A stretch of 43,427 nucleotides of DNA from Gemmatimonadota bacterium (GTDB lineage Bacteria; Latescibacterota; UBA2968; UBA8231), in assembly GCA_018673255.1 (NCBI GenBank), contig JABHDC010000172.1:1-43427 (forward strand), read 5' to 3'. The notes beneath the pieces are model-generated. The model did not search any database, was not told where the DNA came from, and saw only the letters and a program-made list of their open reading frames with translations. Positions 25,673 to 34,677 of this stretch are shown here, piece by piece (within the stretch, counting starts at the first letter, position 1; every line of letters starts with the position of its first letter). Both the position numbers and the translations under genes were made by a program.

Positions 25673-25716
25673 AAAGCCAGGATCGAGACTCTCACTCGGT
25701 CCTGGCTTTCTTGTTC
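25673..25716 (+). terminator. Intrinsic terminator for flagellin
   Basis: AAAGCCAGGA pairs with TCCTGGCTTT, extended inward by five more pairs including one wobble, around a 7-base loop. A T-rich tail (TTTCTTGTTCT) follows. It is a good rho-independent terminator, about 175 bases after the flagellin stop. Confidence 0.8.
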
Positions 25717-25777
25717 TCGAAGCACGGGTCTACGCAGCATCAACGAGATGGCAAAGAGCTCGCTCACACCACGAGTG

Positions 25778-25805
25778 GAGTTTGCGCTGCAGTTTGCGCA
25801 AACTC
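25778..25805. repeat. Perfect 10-base inverted repeat
   Basis: GAGTTTGCGC and GCGCAAACTC flank an 8-base spacer. It lies next to the terminator of the opposing operon in the convergent space between flagellin and the PqqD-like gene. It may be a second terminator stem. Confidence 0.5.
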
Positions 25806-25808
25806 AAA

Positions 25809-25826
25809 GAGACCGCTTGCGGTCTC
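25809..25826 (-). terminator. Terminator after the PqqD-like gene
   Basis: GAGACCGC and GCGGTCTC pair around two bases immediately after the TAG of the PqqD-like gene. On the minus strand a T-rich run (TTTGAGTTTG) follows, as expected for an intrinsic terminator closing the operon that starts at 34677. Confidence 0.7.
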
Positions 25827-26264
25827 CTACCACTTCTTTCCGCTCGCCTTGCCTTTGTCCAACCCCTCATCTGTTTCACCTCGCTTGGCGCGTGGATCAT
25901 CGACAAGAAACCCGACGAAATTCTTCTGTCCCAGCGTCTTCAGATAGGATAACAGGGAAACTTCGGCCTCTTTGCGGTCGAGCTTGTAGCGTTCCTGAAG
26001 CCCCTGGATCATGCCGGCGACGGACGTATCGCCGTCACACATCTTCCAGACGTCAGTGCCCACGCTATCAAGGGTGATCGTGCGCTCGAGGGGAATGTAG
26101 AAAACCTTGGACAGGATACGTGTCTTCCACGATTCGGAGCGGGTGACGGTAATCTGCGCCTCCCCCGTCTCACTCGTATCCCAGTTCAGTAACTCATTGC
26201 GGGCCGGCCGCGAGTTCAGCATCGCCTCGCGCGTCAGCCTCGGTTTCTTCCGTGTGGCAAACAT
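25827..26264 (-). CDS. PqqD-like (RRE-fold) protein
   Basis: Protein of 145 residues. Residues about 60-120 match the PqqD winged-helix fold: ITLDSVGTDVWKMCDGDTSV, then MIQGLQERY and VSLLSYLKTLGQKNFV. PqqD proteins bind precursor peptides for radical SAM enzymes in PQQ and RiPP pathways. No precursor peptide or radical SAM maturase is near, so a peptide-recognition role is only a guess. The N terminus is basic and the C terminus is Lys/Gly-rich. The first 71 bases overlap the previous gene in another frame; a start at the internal ATG near 26222 would shorten the overlap. It is the last gene of the operon. Confidence 0.75.
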   Translation of the reverse strand: MFATRKKPRLTREAMLNSRPARNELLNWDTSETGEAQITVTRSESWKTRILSKVFYIPLERTITLDSVGTDVWKMCDGDTSVAGMIQGLQERYKLDRKEAEVSLLSYLKTLGQKNFVGFLVDDPRAKRGETDEGLDKGKASGKKW

Positions 26265-27240
26265 AGTCCCTGATCAGCGTATCGACGAGACCCTCCTCGT
26301 CTTGTTGCTTGCGGTAGAGGTGTTCGACAAGGCAGATGCGATTGGCTTCTTCGCAATGCCACAGGACGGCATGTAGATGTCGCCTTGGCCGCGGATTGAC
26401 GAGCGGCAGCGGTCTCAGAAGCATGCGAAAACGTGAACGGGGCGCACCATCGATGATGAGCCCCTCATGTTCACCACCGCCCGCCTGCACGACGGCCGGC
26501 GTCGTCTCGATCTTCAGTTCCTTCAATTCCTTGTGGAAGAACGAACGATACCACGTGGCCAGGTCAGTGTCCTGTAACAGCATCTGCGCCATACTGACCC
26601 GATGCACCTGAACTACGTGCTGATCGCGTCCGGTCCCCCTTTCGAAGCTCAGACGGATGTGTCCGGAGCGCAACTGATGCTCCTGGAGGCCGAAATCGCC
26701 GGGCATCTCAAAGTCCAACCCGTAGATCCCCCAATACACGCCGTGCCCATCCCTGGGCTCGTCTTCCAGTGATCGGAAGATCTCGTCGGCCAGGTGAGCC
26801 ATCCTCGAGGTCGGCTCATCGTGTTTGGCCAGGACGCGCATCAACACGACGCGGTTGGATGTGGGATGTCGTTTGGCGAGATTGTAGGCTCGAAAATCTG
26901 CTTCCCAGATGAAGGTCTCGTAGCTGGCCCCCTCCAGCCAGCGCTTGTCCGTCAGAAATCGAGCTCTCCGCTCACAGGAGAAATCGAGATCGGCCTTCTT
27001 CGCCTTCTTCTGCAGCTGTGCGATGTAACGGTCGACGAGGTCCTCCACCGTTACGTGGCCGCCAAGCGGCAGAGTTCTCCACTCGATTTCCGCCCTCACG
27101 ATCTCAGCATCATCCAGTCGGGCGTACCCGCTCTTCGCGTCACCATCGACCTTACCGAGGTTCCACTCCTCGGGGACGCGCAGGCGGAGTCCCTGCCAAC
27201 CGAAATTTTTCGTGGCCGTCATATTGTTGGGATCGCGCAT
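26194..27240 (-). CDS. Protein of unknown function with two similar beta-rich halves
   Basis: Protein of about 348 residues (or 342 from the ATG at 27222), without signal peptide or membrane segments. I do not recognise a named family. Two halves start alike: GLRLRVPEEWNLGKV near residue 16 and GLDFEMPGDFGLQEH near residue 170, each followed by a strand with a Gly-aromatic or Gly-His and Arg-Leu (GYARLDDAEI, GHIRLSFERG). The pattern recalls Mog1/PsbP/DcrB-like folds, which begin with a strand, a Pro and an aromatic residue, but this is inference. The C terminus has a CHTEETEADARGDAE tail overlapping the PqqD-like gene. It starts 36 bases after the OPT-like transporter. Confidence 0.7.
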   Translation of the reverse strand: MRDPNNMTATKNFGWQGLRLRVPEEWNLGKVDGDAKSGYARLDDAEIVRAEIEWRTLPLGGHVTVEDLVDRYIAQLQKKAKKADLDFSCERRARFLTDKRWLEGASYETFIWEADFRAYNLAKRHPTSNRVVLMRVLAKHDEPTSRMAHLADEIFRSLEDEPRDGHGVYWGIYGLDFEMPGDFGLQEHQLRSGHIRLSFERGTGRDQHVVQVHRVSMAQMLLQDTDLATWYRSFFHKELKELKIETTPAVVQAGGGEHEGLIIDGAPRSRFRMLLRPLPLVNPRPRRHLHAVLWHCEEANRICLVEHLYRKQQDEEGLVDTLIRDYVCHTEETEADARGDAELAAGPQ

Positions 27241-27276
27241 CTCCCGGCCGCAGATTCTGCGACCGGGAGACGGGAA

Positions 27277-29760
27277 TCAGAAGATGAGGACAGAAACGGA
27301 CTTCTGGATGAGGGCGATGGAAATCGACGCCATGCCCATCAGCGCCATGCCGCAAGCGAAACCAACGGCCAGAACGGGAGCATAGGTCCGCCACTCCTTG
27401 CGGCCGTATTTGTTCCAGAAATAGTAACGTGCCAGCAAAGCGCCGATGATCTCCGTCACCATCCAATGTGGGATCGTCGTCAGAGCCCGGACATAACCGA
27501 AGACCAGCAGGATCGGCAGCCCGAGTACTGACAGCAGGATATAACTGAGCAGACCGACAGCGGTACCCGCCATGATGATGTTCGGCTTGATCGCCCTGAA
27601 CAACCACGGTTCGTCAGAGGAACGCTGGATCCAGGGACTGGTGAAGTTTGGATCAGTATCCACAACGAAATAGTAGTGCCAGCCATCTGGCAGGGCCCTG
27701 TCCGCCGTCACATGCAACCCGGGTCTGGGCGTAGACATGAGCCCCACACGCAGTGATGCCGGATCTGTTAGTACTGCCAGTCGTTCAGCCGAAGCGGCCT
27801 CAGATATCACTGGGCGCATCGCTGGTGGCAACACGACCAGTTGTTCAGGTGTCATCGCCTGCACTCGGGGGCCATCACCTTCAGAGGCAAGCTCTTCGAG
27901 CGCTCCCGGTGGCATGGGTGGTGGTAGCTCCGCATTGGTGCCGAAGCGTGTGTAGAAAGCCTGGGCCTGCGACCAGGGCCCGGCATCGCCGTGTTTGCCG
28001 TTGGTCTCGATCCACTGGTCATCGGCGGCTCGGGCCCTCCAATACCACCAGGACTCCCCTACCAGATTCGATGGTTTCCACGTCGCCTCGGCGCCCTGCG
28101 GGGTCACGGTCATCTCACTCTTGAGCGTTCCTGTAAACCAGATGCAGGTTTGCAGGGCTCGCAGGCGCCACATGACTTGCGCGTAGGGATAGGAGGCGGA
28201 GGGAATCGGTGCCAACTTCCAGATGTAGGACGAATACAGGAAGGTGGCGAACAGGACGATGGGTACCATCACCAGCTCGGCGCGGATGATGCTACGGAAG
28301 CTCGTCCCCGTTAGTTCGATCTCACGAAACTTCTGCGTCTGCGCCCCGTAGTTTCCGACCGGGAAGGGCATGAACCAGATATCGACACCCTGATAGCCAG
28401 ACAGGATGATCGTCGCTTCACGGACATAGGGGATCGAGATCGTCTGACCGACCATCCCAACCAGGCGCGCATTCACGAAGGACTGGAAGGGTGTGAAGAT
28501 GAAACCGAAGAAGATGAAGAATCCCCAGAATCGAGCGAAACTGGGCAGGAAGATCCAGGCGATCACGATCAGCCCGGCCGTTGCCAGGGCGTAGAGAGCC
28601 AACGCGACAATGATCGGAAAATCGCCGCGCCCGGCCGGAGCCGCCCAGGTGCGTCCGGCACCCCCGGCGGCCTTCTCGACCGCATTGCGGCGCATGCCGC
28701 TAATGACCTGCCAGATGCCGATGAAGGCGATGGAGATCGTCGTGCCGATGCCGAAACTCATCCAGAAGTCGACGGAATTCACGAAAAAGGTCTCGATCGC
28801 ACCCATGCCCGGCTGCCAGATCTCCAGATAACCCAGATCGTACAGAATGGGGTTGGCGACCGAATGGGCAACGATACCGAGGAAGGTCCCGACGACGCCC
28901 CAGAAGGGCATGACGAGCCCTGCAAAGATGGGCCCGAGGTGCGCCGTGAATCCCAGTGGCGTTGCGGGAATAAAGTTGCCCGTAATCTGGGTGAAGTCGA
29001 CGAAGGGGATCGGGATCAGTTGGATGGGTTCGGTCAGCAGCGCACCCGAAATCGCTGGGATCGCCACATAGAGTGTGCCAAAGACCATACCGATCATGGC
29101 GCCCGCTGAGAACACGCGCCAACGCCAGGAATCCACGCCCTGTGTCGTCTCGGCCAGTGCGGTGGCACCCTGGGCGGCTACAGGAGCGAAGGGAAAGGGC
29201 AACCGCTCGTAGTCAGAGTTCACACGGAACAGGACATAAGCCATGGTGAACCATGACACGCGAGAGATCACCATGTGCGCGATCAGGATCGCGATGGGCA
29301 CGGCCCAGTCGGGATGGAAAAATGTCCGCTGCAGCAGCGCAGGTGAATCCAGCGGTGGCGCCCACCAATCCGGAATCAGATTGGCGATGCCGAATTGCAG
29401 GGCTGCCGGCGACTGCCGCAGATACTGGTTCCAGAGCAGTCCCTCGAAGGCGCCCGTCTCCGCCGCAATCAGGCCGGCTGCGACATAGTAGAGGACATAG
29501 ACCTCCTGGCGCGACAACGATGTAAAGGACCGCTTGGTGATCTCCGCAAAGAGGATGATCGTCACCCACTCTGCCGCAGCACCGAGATTGCCACCCACCA
29601 TGAGACTGAGGTACATGTTCCCCGGAATCATAACGAAGGCGACAAAGAGGACACCGACGATGGCCTTGCTCGTGAAGCCGTCTTCAAACTCCGTCGGCGT
29701 CTCGAGCAGATCCCGATATTCCTCTACTTCTGAATTTGCGTTGTTCCTACGTCCCAGCAA
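27277..29760 (-). CDS. OPT-like multi-spanning transporter with large soluble insert
   Basis: Membrane protein of 827 residues with about 14 or more hydrophobic segments. The stretch RLPFPFAPVAAQGATALAE resembles the oligopeptide/metallophore (OPT/YSL) family, and I place it there or in a DUF6785-type relative. Between about residues 545 and 725 is a soluble insert with a fibronectin-III-like segment (WWYWRARAADD, GPWSQAQAFYT) and a second beta-rich part (GWHYYFVVDTD). The start is TTG at 29760, backed by AGGAGAG ten bases upstream; no better in-frame start exists before the first helix. It lies between the M28-FtsX fusion and the two soluble genes. Substrate unknown. Confidence 0.75.
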   Translation of the reverse strand: MLGRRNNANSEVEEYRDLLETPTEFEDGFTSKAIVGVLFVAFVMIPGNMYLSLMVGGNLGAAAEWVTIILFAEITKRSFTSLSRQEVYVLYYVAAGLIAAETGAFEGLLWNQYLRQSPAALQFGIANLIPDWWAPPLDSPALLQRTFFHPDWAVPIAILIAHMVISRVSWFTMAYVLFRVNSDYERLPFPFAPVAAQGATALAETTQGVDSWRWRVFSAGAMIGMVFGTLYVAIPAISGALLTEPIQLIPIPFVDFTQITGNFIPATPLGFTAHLGPIFAGLVMPFWGVVGTFLGIVAHSVANPILYDLGYLEIWQPGMGAIETFFVNSVDFWMSFGIGTTISIAFIGIWQVISGMRRNAVEKAAGGAGRTWAAPAGRGDFPIIVALALYALATAGLIVIAWIFLPSFARFWGFFIFFGFIFTPFQSFVNARLVGMVGQTISIPYVREATIILSGYQGVDIWFMPFPVGNYGAQTQKFREIELTGTSFRSIIRAELVMVPIVLFATFLYSSYIWKLAPIPSASYPYAQVMWRLRALQTCIWFTGTLKSEMTVTPQGAEATWKPSNLVGESWWYWRARAADDQWIETNGKHGDAGPWSQAQAFYTRFGTNAELPPPMPPGALEELASEGDGPRVQAMTPEQLVVLPPAMRPVISEAASAERLAVLTDPASLRVGLMSTPRPGLHVTADRALPDGWHYYFVVDTDPNFTSPWIQRSSDEPWLFRAIKPNIIMAGTAVGLLSYILLSVLGLPILLVFGYVRALTTIPHWMVTEIIGALLARYYFWNKYGRKEWRTYAPVLAVGFACGMALMGMASISIALIQKSVSVLIF

Positions 29761-29791
29761 CGGGGCGTTCTCTCCTCATCTGTACATCACG

Positions 29792-29808
29792 ACGACGCTT
29801 CGCGTCGT
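29792..29808. repeat. Stable hairpin between the M28-FtsX and OPT-like genes
   Basis: ACGACGC and GCGTCGT pair around three bases in the 93-base gap. On the minus-strand RNA the loop is GC-GAA-GC, a type known to be very stable. No T-run follows, so it may set differential mRNA stability instead of termination. Confidence 0.45.
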
Positions 29809-29853
29809 TTGAGCGCATGCTCGCGGCTGTGCGCCAGAAGCGCATGACCCGCA

Positions 29854-32800
29854 TTATGCCCCTACGATTTCTACTGTCTCACCAGCCAACAGGGCGGAGC
29901 CCTGATCCTTGTAGGAAGTCTTGGCATCACCATCAACGGTGCGCCATATCAGGAACTGCTTACGAATCACATTCATGAACCGCTGATTCACTCGACGCCA
30001 TGACGCGTCCTCGCCACTGAGTCGCGTGATGTCGAGTTCGATCTCGAAAATCCTGTGCTCACCTACGGGCAATGCCCGAATGACGACATGTTGGCTGACA
30101 CCCAGATCGAAGGGGGCGAGCCAGATATTCATGTCGATCGTATACCCCTCACCGTGAGGTGTATCCTCATTGCCAAGCTTGGCGCCATCGGTATAGAAGG
30201 TACCGATCGACTCCTCCGAATAGGAGTCGAAATAGCCGATGAGGAACACGCACAACCCCAACACATCGTGTCCCGAAACCGTGAAGGGAAACTCGAAGTG
30301 CCAACGGTCCCCTTCAGGTGTGGGCAGGCGCCAGCGTCGTGTCACGTCCGGAACAGCCATCTGCGATGCTTTGCGCGATGGATACACCGTCGACAACATA
30401 ACGACGGCCATCACCAGGATGCAGGACAGGACGGCAGAAAGAGATGAATAGTTGAGCGTGAAACCAGTGGCGATGTTCAACTTGGTCAACACCGTGGCCA
30501 TAATCTGGCCACACAGGTAGCCGGCCACGACGCCGAGTACGGCATACACACAGGATTCGGCCATGAACAACCAGGCGATATGGCCCGGTGCCAAACCGAC
30601 AGATGAGTAGACACCGATTTCACGGAAGCGCTCATAGACGGAACCCATCATCGTATTCAGGACGATGAGAGCGGCGATCAGGATGGGCACGAACAGATTG
30701 GCCATTCCGGATAACGACGTCATCCCCAGCGATGAATAGATGGAAACCTTGACGTATTCATCGTCCCCTTCGCGAATACCCGCAAAGAGCGTGACGGCCA
30801 GGCGCGACAGAAACTGCTCGATCTCAGCGCGTTCGTCTACACCGCCCTGGAAACGCACGGCCACCGACTGGAGTGGATTCCCCGAGCCGATATTGCGCAG
30901 CGTGTGATAAGGCACCAGCAGCGTGTTGGCCGGCTCCAGATGGACGAAGGGTTTGATGACGACCTGAGCGTCCTCCAGCCCCTGCTTCTCGCGCTGCTCT
31001 TCTTCGGCAATTTCCTGCACAGCCTGACCACCGGTAACGGCAAAGTCAGCCGGTGTCATGGTCTCGTCATCGAGATCCTTCAACTCTTTCATTCGCTTCG
31101 AGTTGATGATACCAATGACGGTGAAGGTTTCGCCAAACACACGAATCTGGACCGAACCGTCCTGACGAGCCACGTCTTCGATCGCGATATTGAGATTCGC
31201 CACCGCGATCATGTCGTTGGGCAGGATGCAGACGCGCTCCTCCCCAGGCTCGAACCAGCGACCCGCCATCAGTGCACGATCGAGTCCCGTTACGTGGACC
31301 TCATCCGGCGTCAGCCCGAGCACACCCAACGCATTATGTGCGTGGGTGCCGTGCTTGAGCTTGATGTGCGCCTTCTTCTTGTTGTCGTACCAACTCCTGG
31401 CAGCGATCCAGGACTTATCACCGAAATTGCTGTGGGCGTATTCAAGAACCGATTCTTCCAGCGGCGTCCACGCCTTGCTGCGAATCAGCAGGCCCTCGTA
31501 GAGTCCTTCGTTGTCCCGCTCGATCTGGTTGAATCGCAACGCCGTCTGAATCGATGTGAAGGACAGAACCGTGAAGGTCAGCAACAGCAGCGTCAGGAAC
31601 GTCAGAGCTGTACGAGTCTTGCGCCGCTTCATGTTGGAGATGCCCAACTGGAAGGCCGTCATCGAGGCGCCAGCGCGGCTCACATCGGTGTCGTGAATGA
31701 CGGCAACTTCCGTGCGCAACTTCTTCATCTGTTCATTAAAGCGGCCCGAGATAATCGACATGACCAGCCCAGCCAGCACGAATATCACGAAGGCGAGCAG
31801 GATGACGAAAGGATTCGACAGCTCGAAGGCCGGATGGACGATTGAGAGGATAATCCAGATCACCAGGAAGATGGCGCCAAAACCCAGAATCTGGTTCTTG
31901 ATCGTGGATGACGTGATCAGCAATCGTTCGGTGAAGTAGGCACAGGGCAGTACAAGGGCCATGAAAAAGATGATGCCCTGGATGACGTCATTCTGCGTTC
32001 CCTTGACGTCCGGGTAGGCCCGGGATTCCAGCCCGATCGCCGATCGGGTATGACGGACGAATTCACTCCATTGCCGCGTCGTCAAGGCGGCCTCGGCAAG
32101 ATCGAGCTCCTCACGGGCCCGTTCATGCAGATTTGTCAGCCGCTGGTTTTCGATGGCGAAGCTCTTCAGCTCCTGCATTCGGGCTTCGTCCAGCGTCCAC
32201 ATGTCGCGTGCAGCCAGATAGGACGTCCGCGAAAATGTCGTCTGGGGCTCAATGGTGTAGCCCTCGCCCAGCGCCTGGACCTTGGTGTCTGCCGAAACGG
32301 AATTGAGCAGGAGTGAGCGGAATCCGAGCAGACCGGCTCCAAATCCTATCTTCACTTCGGCCCCGGGTCGAGCGAAAAGGACACCTACCGGTTCATCCTT
32401 GGCGGAAGGTCCCTCGCCAATGGTGTAACCGTATTCAACCGGTGCCGTATTGGTCTCGTCGAAGACAGTGACCTGAGAGAGTTTGGTCAGATATCGTGGG
32501 TCGACAATGTCGTAGAAGTTGTAGGCTTCACACGGGAACAGGACGACCATCCACTCCTTGTCGCGCCAGTCCATCTTGATCAGCATCGGATACGATTCGT
32601 CGCCCTGGATCCCGCGGTCGGGAGCATACGTGATGCGCCCCGTGGCCGGATCCATATAGTATCCCTCGATCTGGACCTGGTTGACGCGCAGGCGATTCAC
32701 ATAGACCGCGCCCTCCTCGTCGACGACTTCGAAGTATTCGCCCCGCACGCCCTTGTAGGACTTCTTCTTGCCATTGCGAACCACGGCAACTGCTTCGGTC

Positions 32801-34677
32801 CGGGGCAGATCTGGTACGATGCTGCGACGCGGGAAGACCATGGCCTTCGCCTTCAACGATCGCAGCGTGTCCTTCAGTCGCATCTTGAAGTCAGGGAACA
32901 ACTCGGGATCTTCCAACGCCATGTGGAACATGCCTGCCAAGGCGCGGATCTGACGACCGAGATTGTCATAGCGAATATTCTCGGGACCATCCAGCGGCGT
33001 ATCGACGAGGAATCGAGCATCGTTGACGGTGACAAATGCCAGCGCCGGCGTGCCCGTCGTCAGCACGAGTTCGCTGTTGACGGAGATCTCGCCCGGAACG
33101 AAGGTCTCCCAACTCTTACCGCCTTCAGGGCTGATCCCGTTGACGAGAACGTCACGGAACGTATAGCCCAGTTCGCGACTCACCTGCCGCGAATACCGCA
33201 TGAAATTCTTGCCGAAGGGGGCGAAGTACCGCTTGTAGTAGAAACTTGAATTGCTGTTCCAGATACCCAGTTCATCAGTCTGAGTGGACAGATCGAGACT
33301 GATGAAGAGCTTCACGTCGAGCGAATCGACTTTCGGATCGACCCAACTGCGGTAGAAGCCGACACGCAGCTCTTCATCATCGATCAGGGCCCGTTCCAGC
33401 TCGGCCTGGTCTTCGAAGTCCTCTGTCCGAGTGTCTTCCCCGTCAGGGACAGTCAACTGCAGGCCCGTCCCCTGGCGCTGGATCATCCCCTCATTCTCTG
33501 CCAGCGCACTGGCCAGAATCGATCGCACCAGAATCGTGTCGTGCTCGGCAACCTGGCGGACGAGTCCTTCCTTGCCCACGATCGTCTGGCTACCGAGGGC
33601 GTAGGAAATGCCATCATCGCCTTCGGTGATGAATCCCCGTGCAAGGGATGCCTCCACCACGCGACGCACAACCATGCGATCGATGAAGGGGTCTTCGTCG
33701 CGCAGGTAGCGCTGGATAAAGTCGTCGATGCCCCGCATCGCCAGATGGTGCGCGGAGGTGGCAAGAAACACGACCGATCGAGCCGGCGGATGCTCACGAA
33801 AATAGCGCGCCATCTCCAGCATGGCCGTGACACCTGCGGCCTGCTCGGCACCCGGTGCCAGAGCGGGAACCACAGACATGGCATCGTAGTATGACTCGAT
33901 GACGATGACATCATTCTGTAGCAGCGGGTCGTATCCGGGGATAAACCCCATGATGTTCCACGCCGGCTGCCGTTCCCAGTCCATGCGGTATTCGAGATGG
34001 ACCGTCTTCTGCGACTCAGCCGCCTCGCGCAGACGATCGGCCTCTTCTCCCGCCACCCAGAAGCGTGGCAGATCCAGCGGCATGGTCAGGAACTTGCGTT
34101 CGCCTTCCAGATAGACCGTCGAATCCGGCTCCGTGAACACGATGGCGGCAGCGCCGAGATAGGCGCAGTTGAGCCAGTTGTCACCGGAATTGAAGTCGAG
34201 CAGGATGACGGCGCCTTCCACATCCAGCCCATCGAGTTCCAAGTACTCGCCGGTGCCACCGTAGAGCAGGGTCGCGTCGAGGCCACCATCGGGCAGCGTT
34301 GAGGTGCGAACCAGATTGGGCCACAGGCCGTGAATGTCGATACGCCTGGAGCTACCACTCAGTTGCAGGTAGCCGCCCTTCTCCACTGGAACCGATACGT
34401 CGTACTTGTGGAACGTGATGTCATCCAGACCGATGTCGCGGAATTGCCGCTGTACATACAGGGCGGCTTGTTCGGCGCCGGGATAACCTGCCACGCGGGA
34501 TCCGAGACCGGAGAGATAGCCAATGGTCTGGCGCAGTCTCGGTTCGGGAGCCAGATCGCGCAGCGCATCGTAGTCGACACTGGCCGATGAGGCGGTGGCG
34601 CTGAGGGCAACAATGGATACAAGCCCCAGCAGTCCACTCAGGGACAGCCCACAGGAAGTACGGTAGCTTGGCATCAT
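29854..34677 (-). CDS. Fusion of degenerate M28 peptidase and FtsX-type ABC permease
   Basis: Protein of 1607 residues. A signal or anchor (about 10-30) is followed by a PA-like domain (about 120-225) inside an M28 aminopeptidase-like domain. Usual zinc motifs are altered: the AHYD position reads SYYD, the GADDN position reads GAEQA, and the catalytic EE pair reads HH (AHHLA, about 309-313). A middle beta-rich region leads to four membrane segments near 915-1010, then an FtsX core (TRTALTFLTLLLL, YERFREIGVYSSVGLAPG, STVYPSRKASQMAV). A cytoplasmic tail of about 150 residues ends it. I took the ATG at 34677; ATG at 34674 is equal. No ABC ATPase gene is adjacent. Probably an envelope complex with the downstream genes. 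Confidence 0.85.
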   Translation of the reverse strand: MMPSYRTSCGLSLSGLLGLVSIVALSATASSASVDYDALRDLAPEPRLRQTIGYLSGLGSRVAGYPGAEQAALYVQRQFRDIGLDDITFHKYDVSVPVEKGGYLQLSGSSRRIDIHGLWPNLVRTSTLPDGGLDATLLYGGTGEYLELDGLDVEGAVILLDFNSGDNWLNCAYLGAAAIVFTEPDSTVYLEGERKFLTMPLDLPRFWVAGEEADRLREAAESQKTVHLEYRMDWERQPAWNIMGFIPGYDPLLQNDVIVIESYYDAMSVVPALAPGAEQAAGVTAMLEMARYFREHPPARSVVFLATSAHHLAMRGIDDFIQRYLRDEDPFIDRMVVRRVVEASLARGFITEGDDGISYALGSQTIVGKEGLVRQVAEHDTILVRSILASALAENEGMIQRQGTGLQLTVPDGEDTRTEDFEDQAELERALIDDEELRVGFYRSWVDPKVDSLDVKLFISLDLSTQTDELGIWNSNSSFYYKRYFAPFGKNFMRYSRQVSRELGYTFRDVLVNGISPEGGKSWETFVPGEISVNSELVLTTGTPALAFVTVNDARFLVDTPLDGPENIRYDNLGRQIRALAGMFHMALEDPELFPDFKMRLKDTLRSLKAKAMVFPRRSIVPDLPRTEAVAVVRNGKKKSYKGVRGEYFEVVDEEGAVYVNRLRVNQVQIEGYYMDPATGRITYAPDRGIQGDESYPMLIKMDWRDKEWMVVLFPCEAYNFYDIVDPRYLTKLSQVTVFDETNTAPVEYGYTIGEGPSAKDEPVGVLFARPGAEVKIGFGAGLLGFRSLLLNSVSADTKVQALGEGYTIEPQTTFSRTSYLAARDMWTLDEARMQELKSFAIENQRLTNLHERAREELDLAEAALTTRQWSEFVRHTRSAIGLESRAYPDVKGTQNDVIQGIIFFMALVLPCAYFTERLLITSSTIKNQILGFGAIFLVIWIILSIVHPAFELSNPFVILLAFVIFVLAGLVMSIISGRFNEQMKKLRTEVAVIHDTDVSRAGASMTAFQLGISNMKRRKTRTALTFLTLLLLTFTVLSFTSIQTALRFNQIERDNEGLYEGLLIRSKAWTPLEESVLEYAHSNFGDKSWIAARSWYDNKKKAHIKLKHGTHAHNALGVLGLTPDEVHVTGLDRALMAGRWFEPGEERVCILPNDMIAVANLNIAIEDVARQDGSVQIRVFGETFTVIGIINSKRMKELKDLDDETMTPADFAVTGGQAVQEIAEEEQREKQGLEDAQVVIKPFVHLEPANTLLVPYHTLRNIGSGNPLQSVAVRFQGGVDERAEIEQFLSRLAVTLFAGIREGDDEYVKVSIYSSLGMTSLSGMANLFVPILIAALIVLNTMMGSVYERFREIGVYSSVGLAPGHIAWLFMAESCVYAVLGVVAGYLCGQIMATVLTKLNIATGFTLNYSSLSAVLSCILVMAVVMLSTVYPSRKASQMAVPDVTRRWRLPTPEGDRWHFEFPFTVSGHDVLGLCVFLIGYFDSYSEESIGTFYTDGAKLGNEDTPHGEGYTIDMNIWLAPFDLGVSQHVVIRALPVGEHRIFEIELDITRLSGEDASWRRVNQRFMNVIRKQFLIWRTVDGDAKTSYKDQGSALLAGETVEIVGA

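Noticed and set aside
30904..31845. 313-codon open frame on the plus strand inside the M28-FtsX gene
   Set aside because: Composition is Arg/Gln/His-heavy, typical of an antisense shadow.
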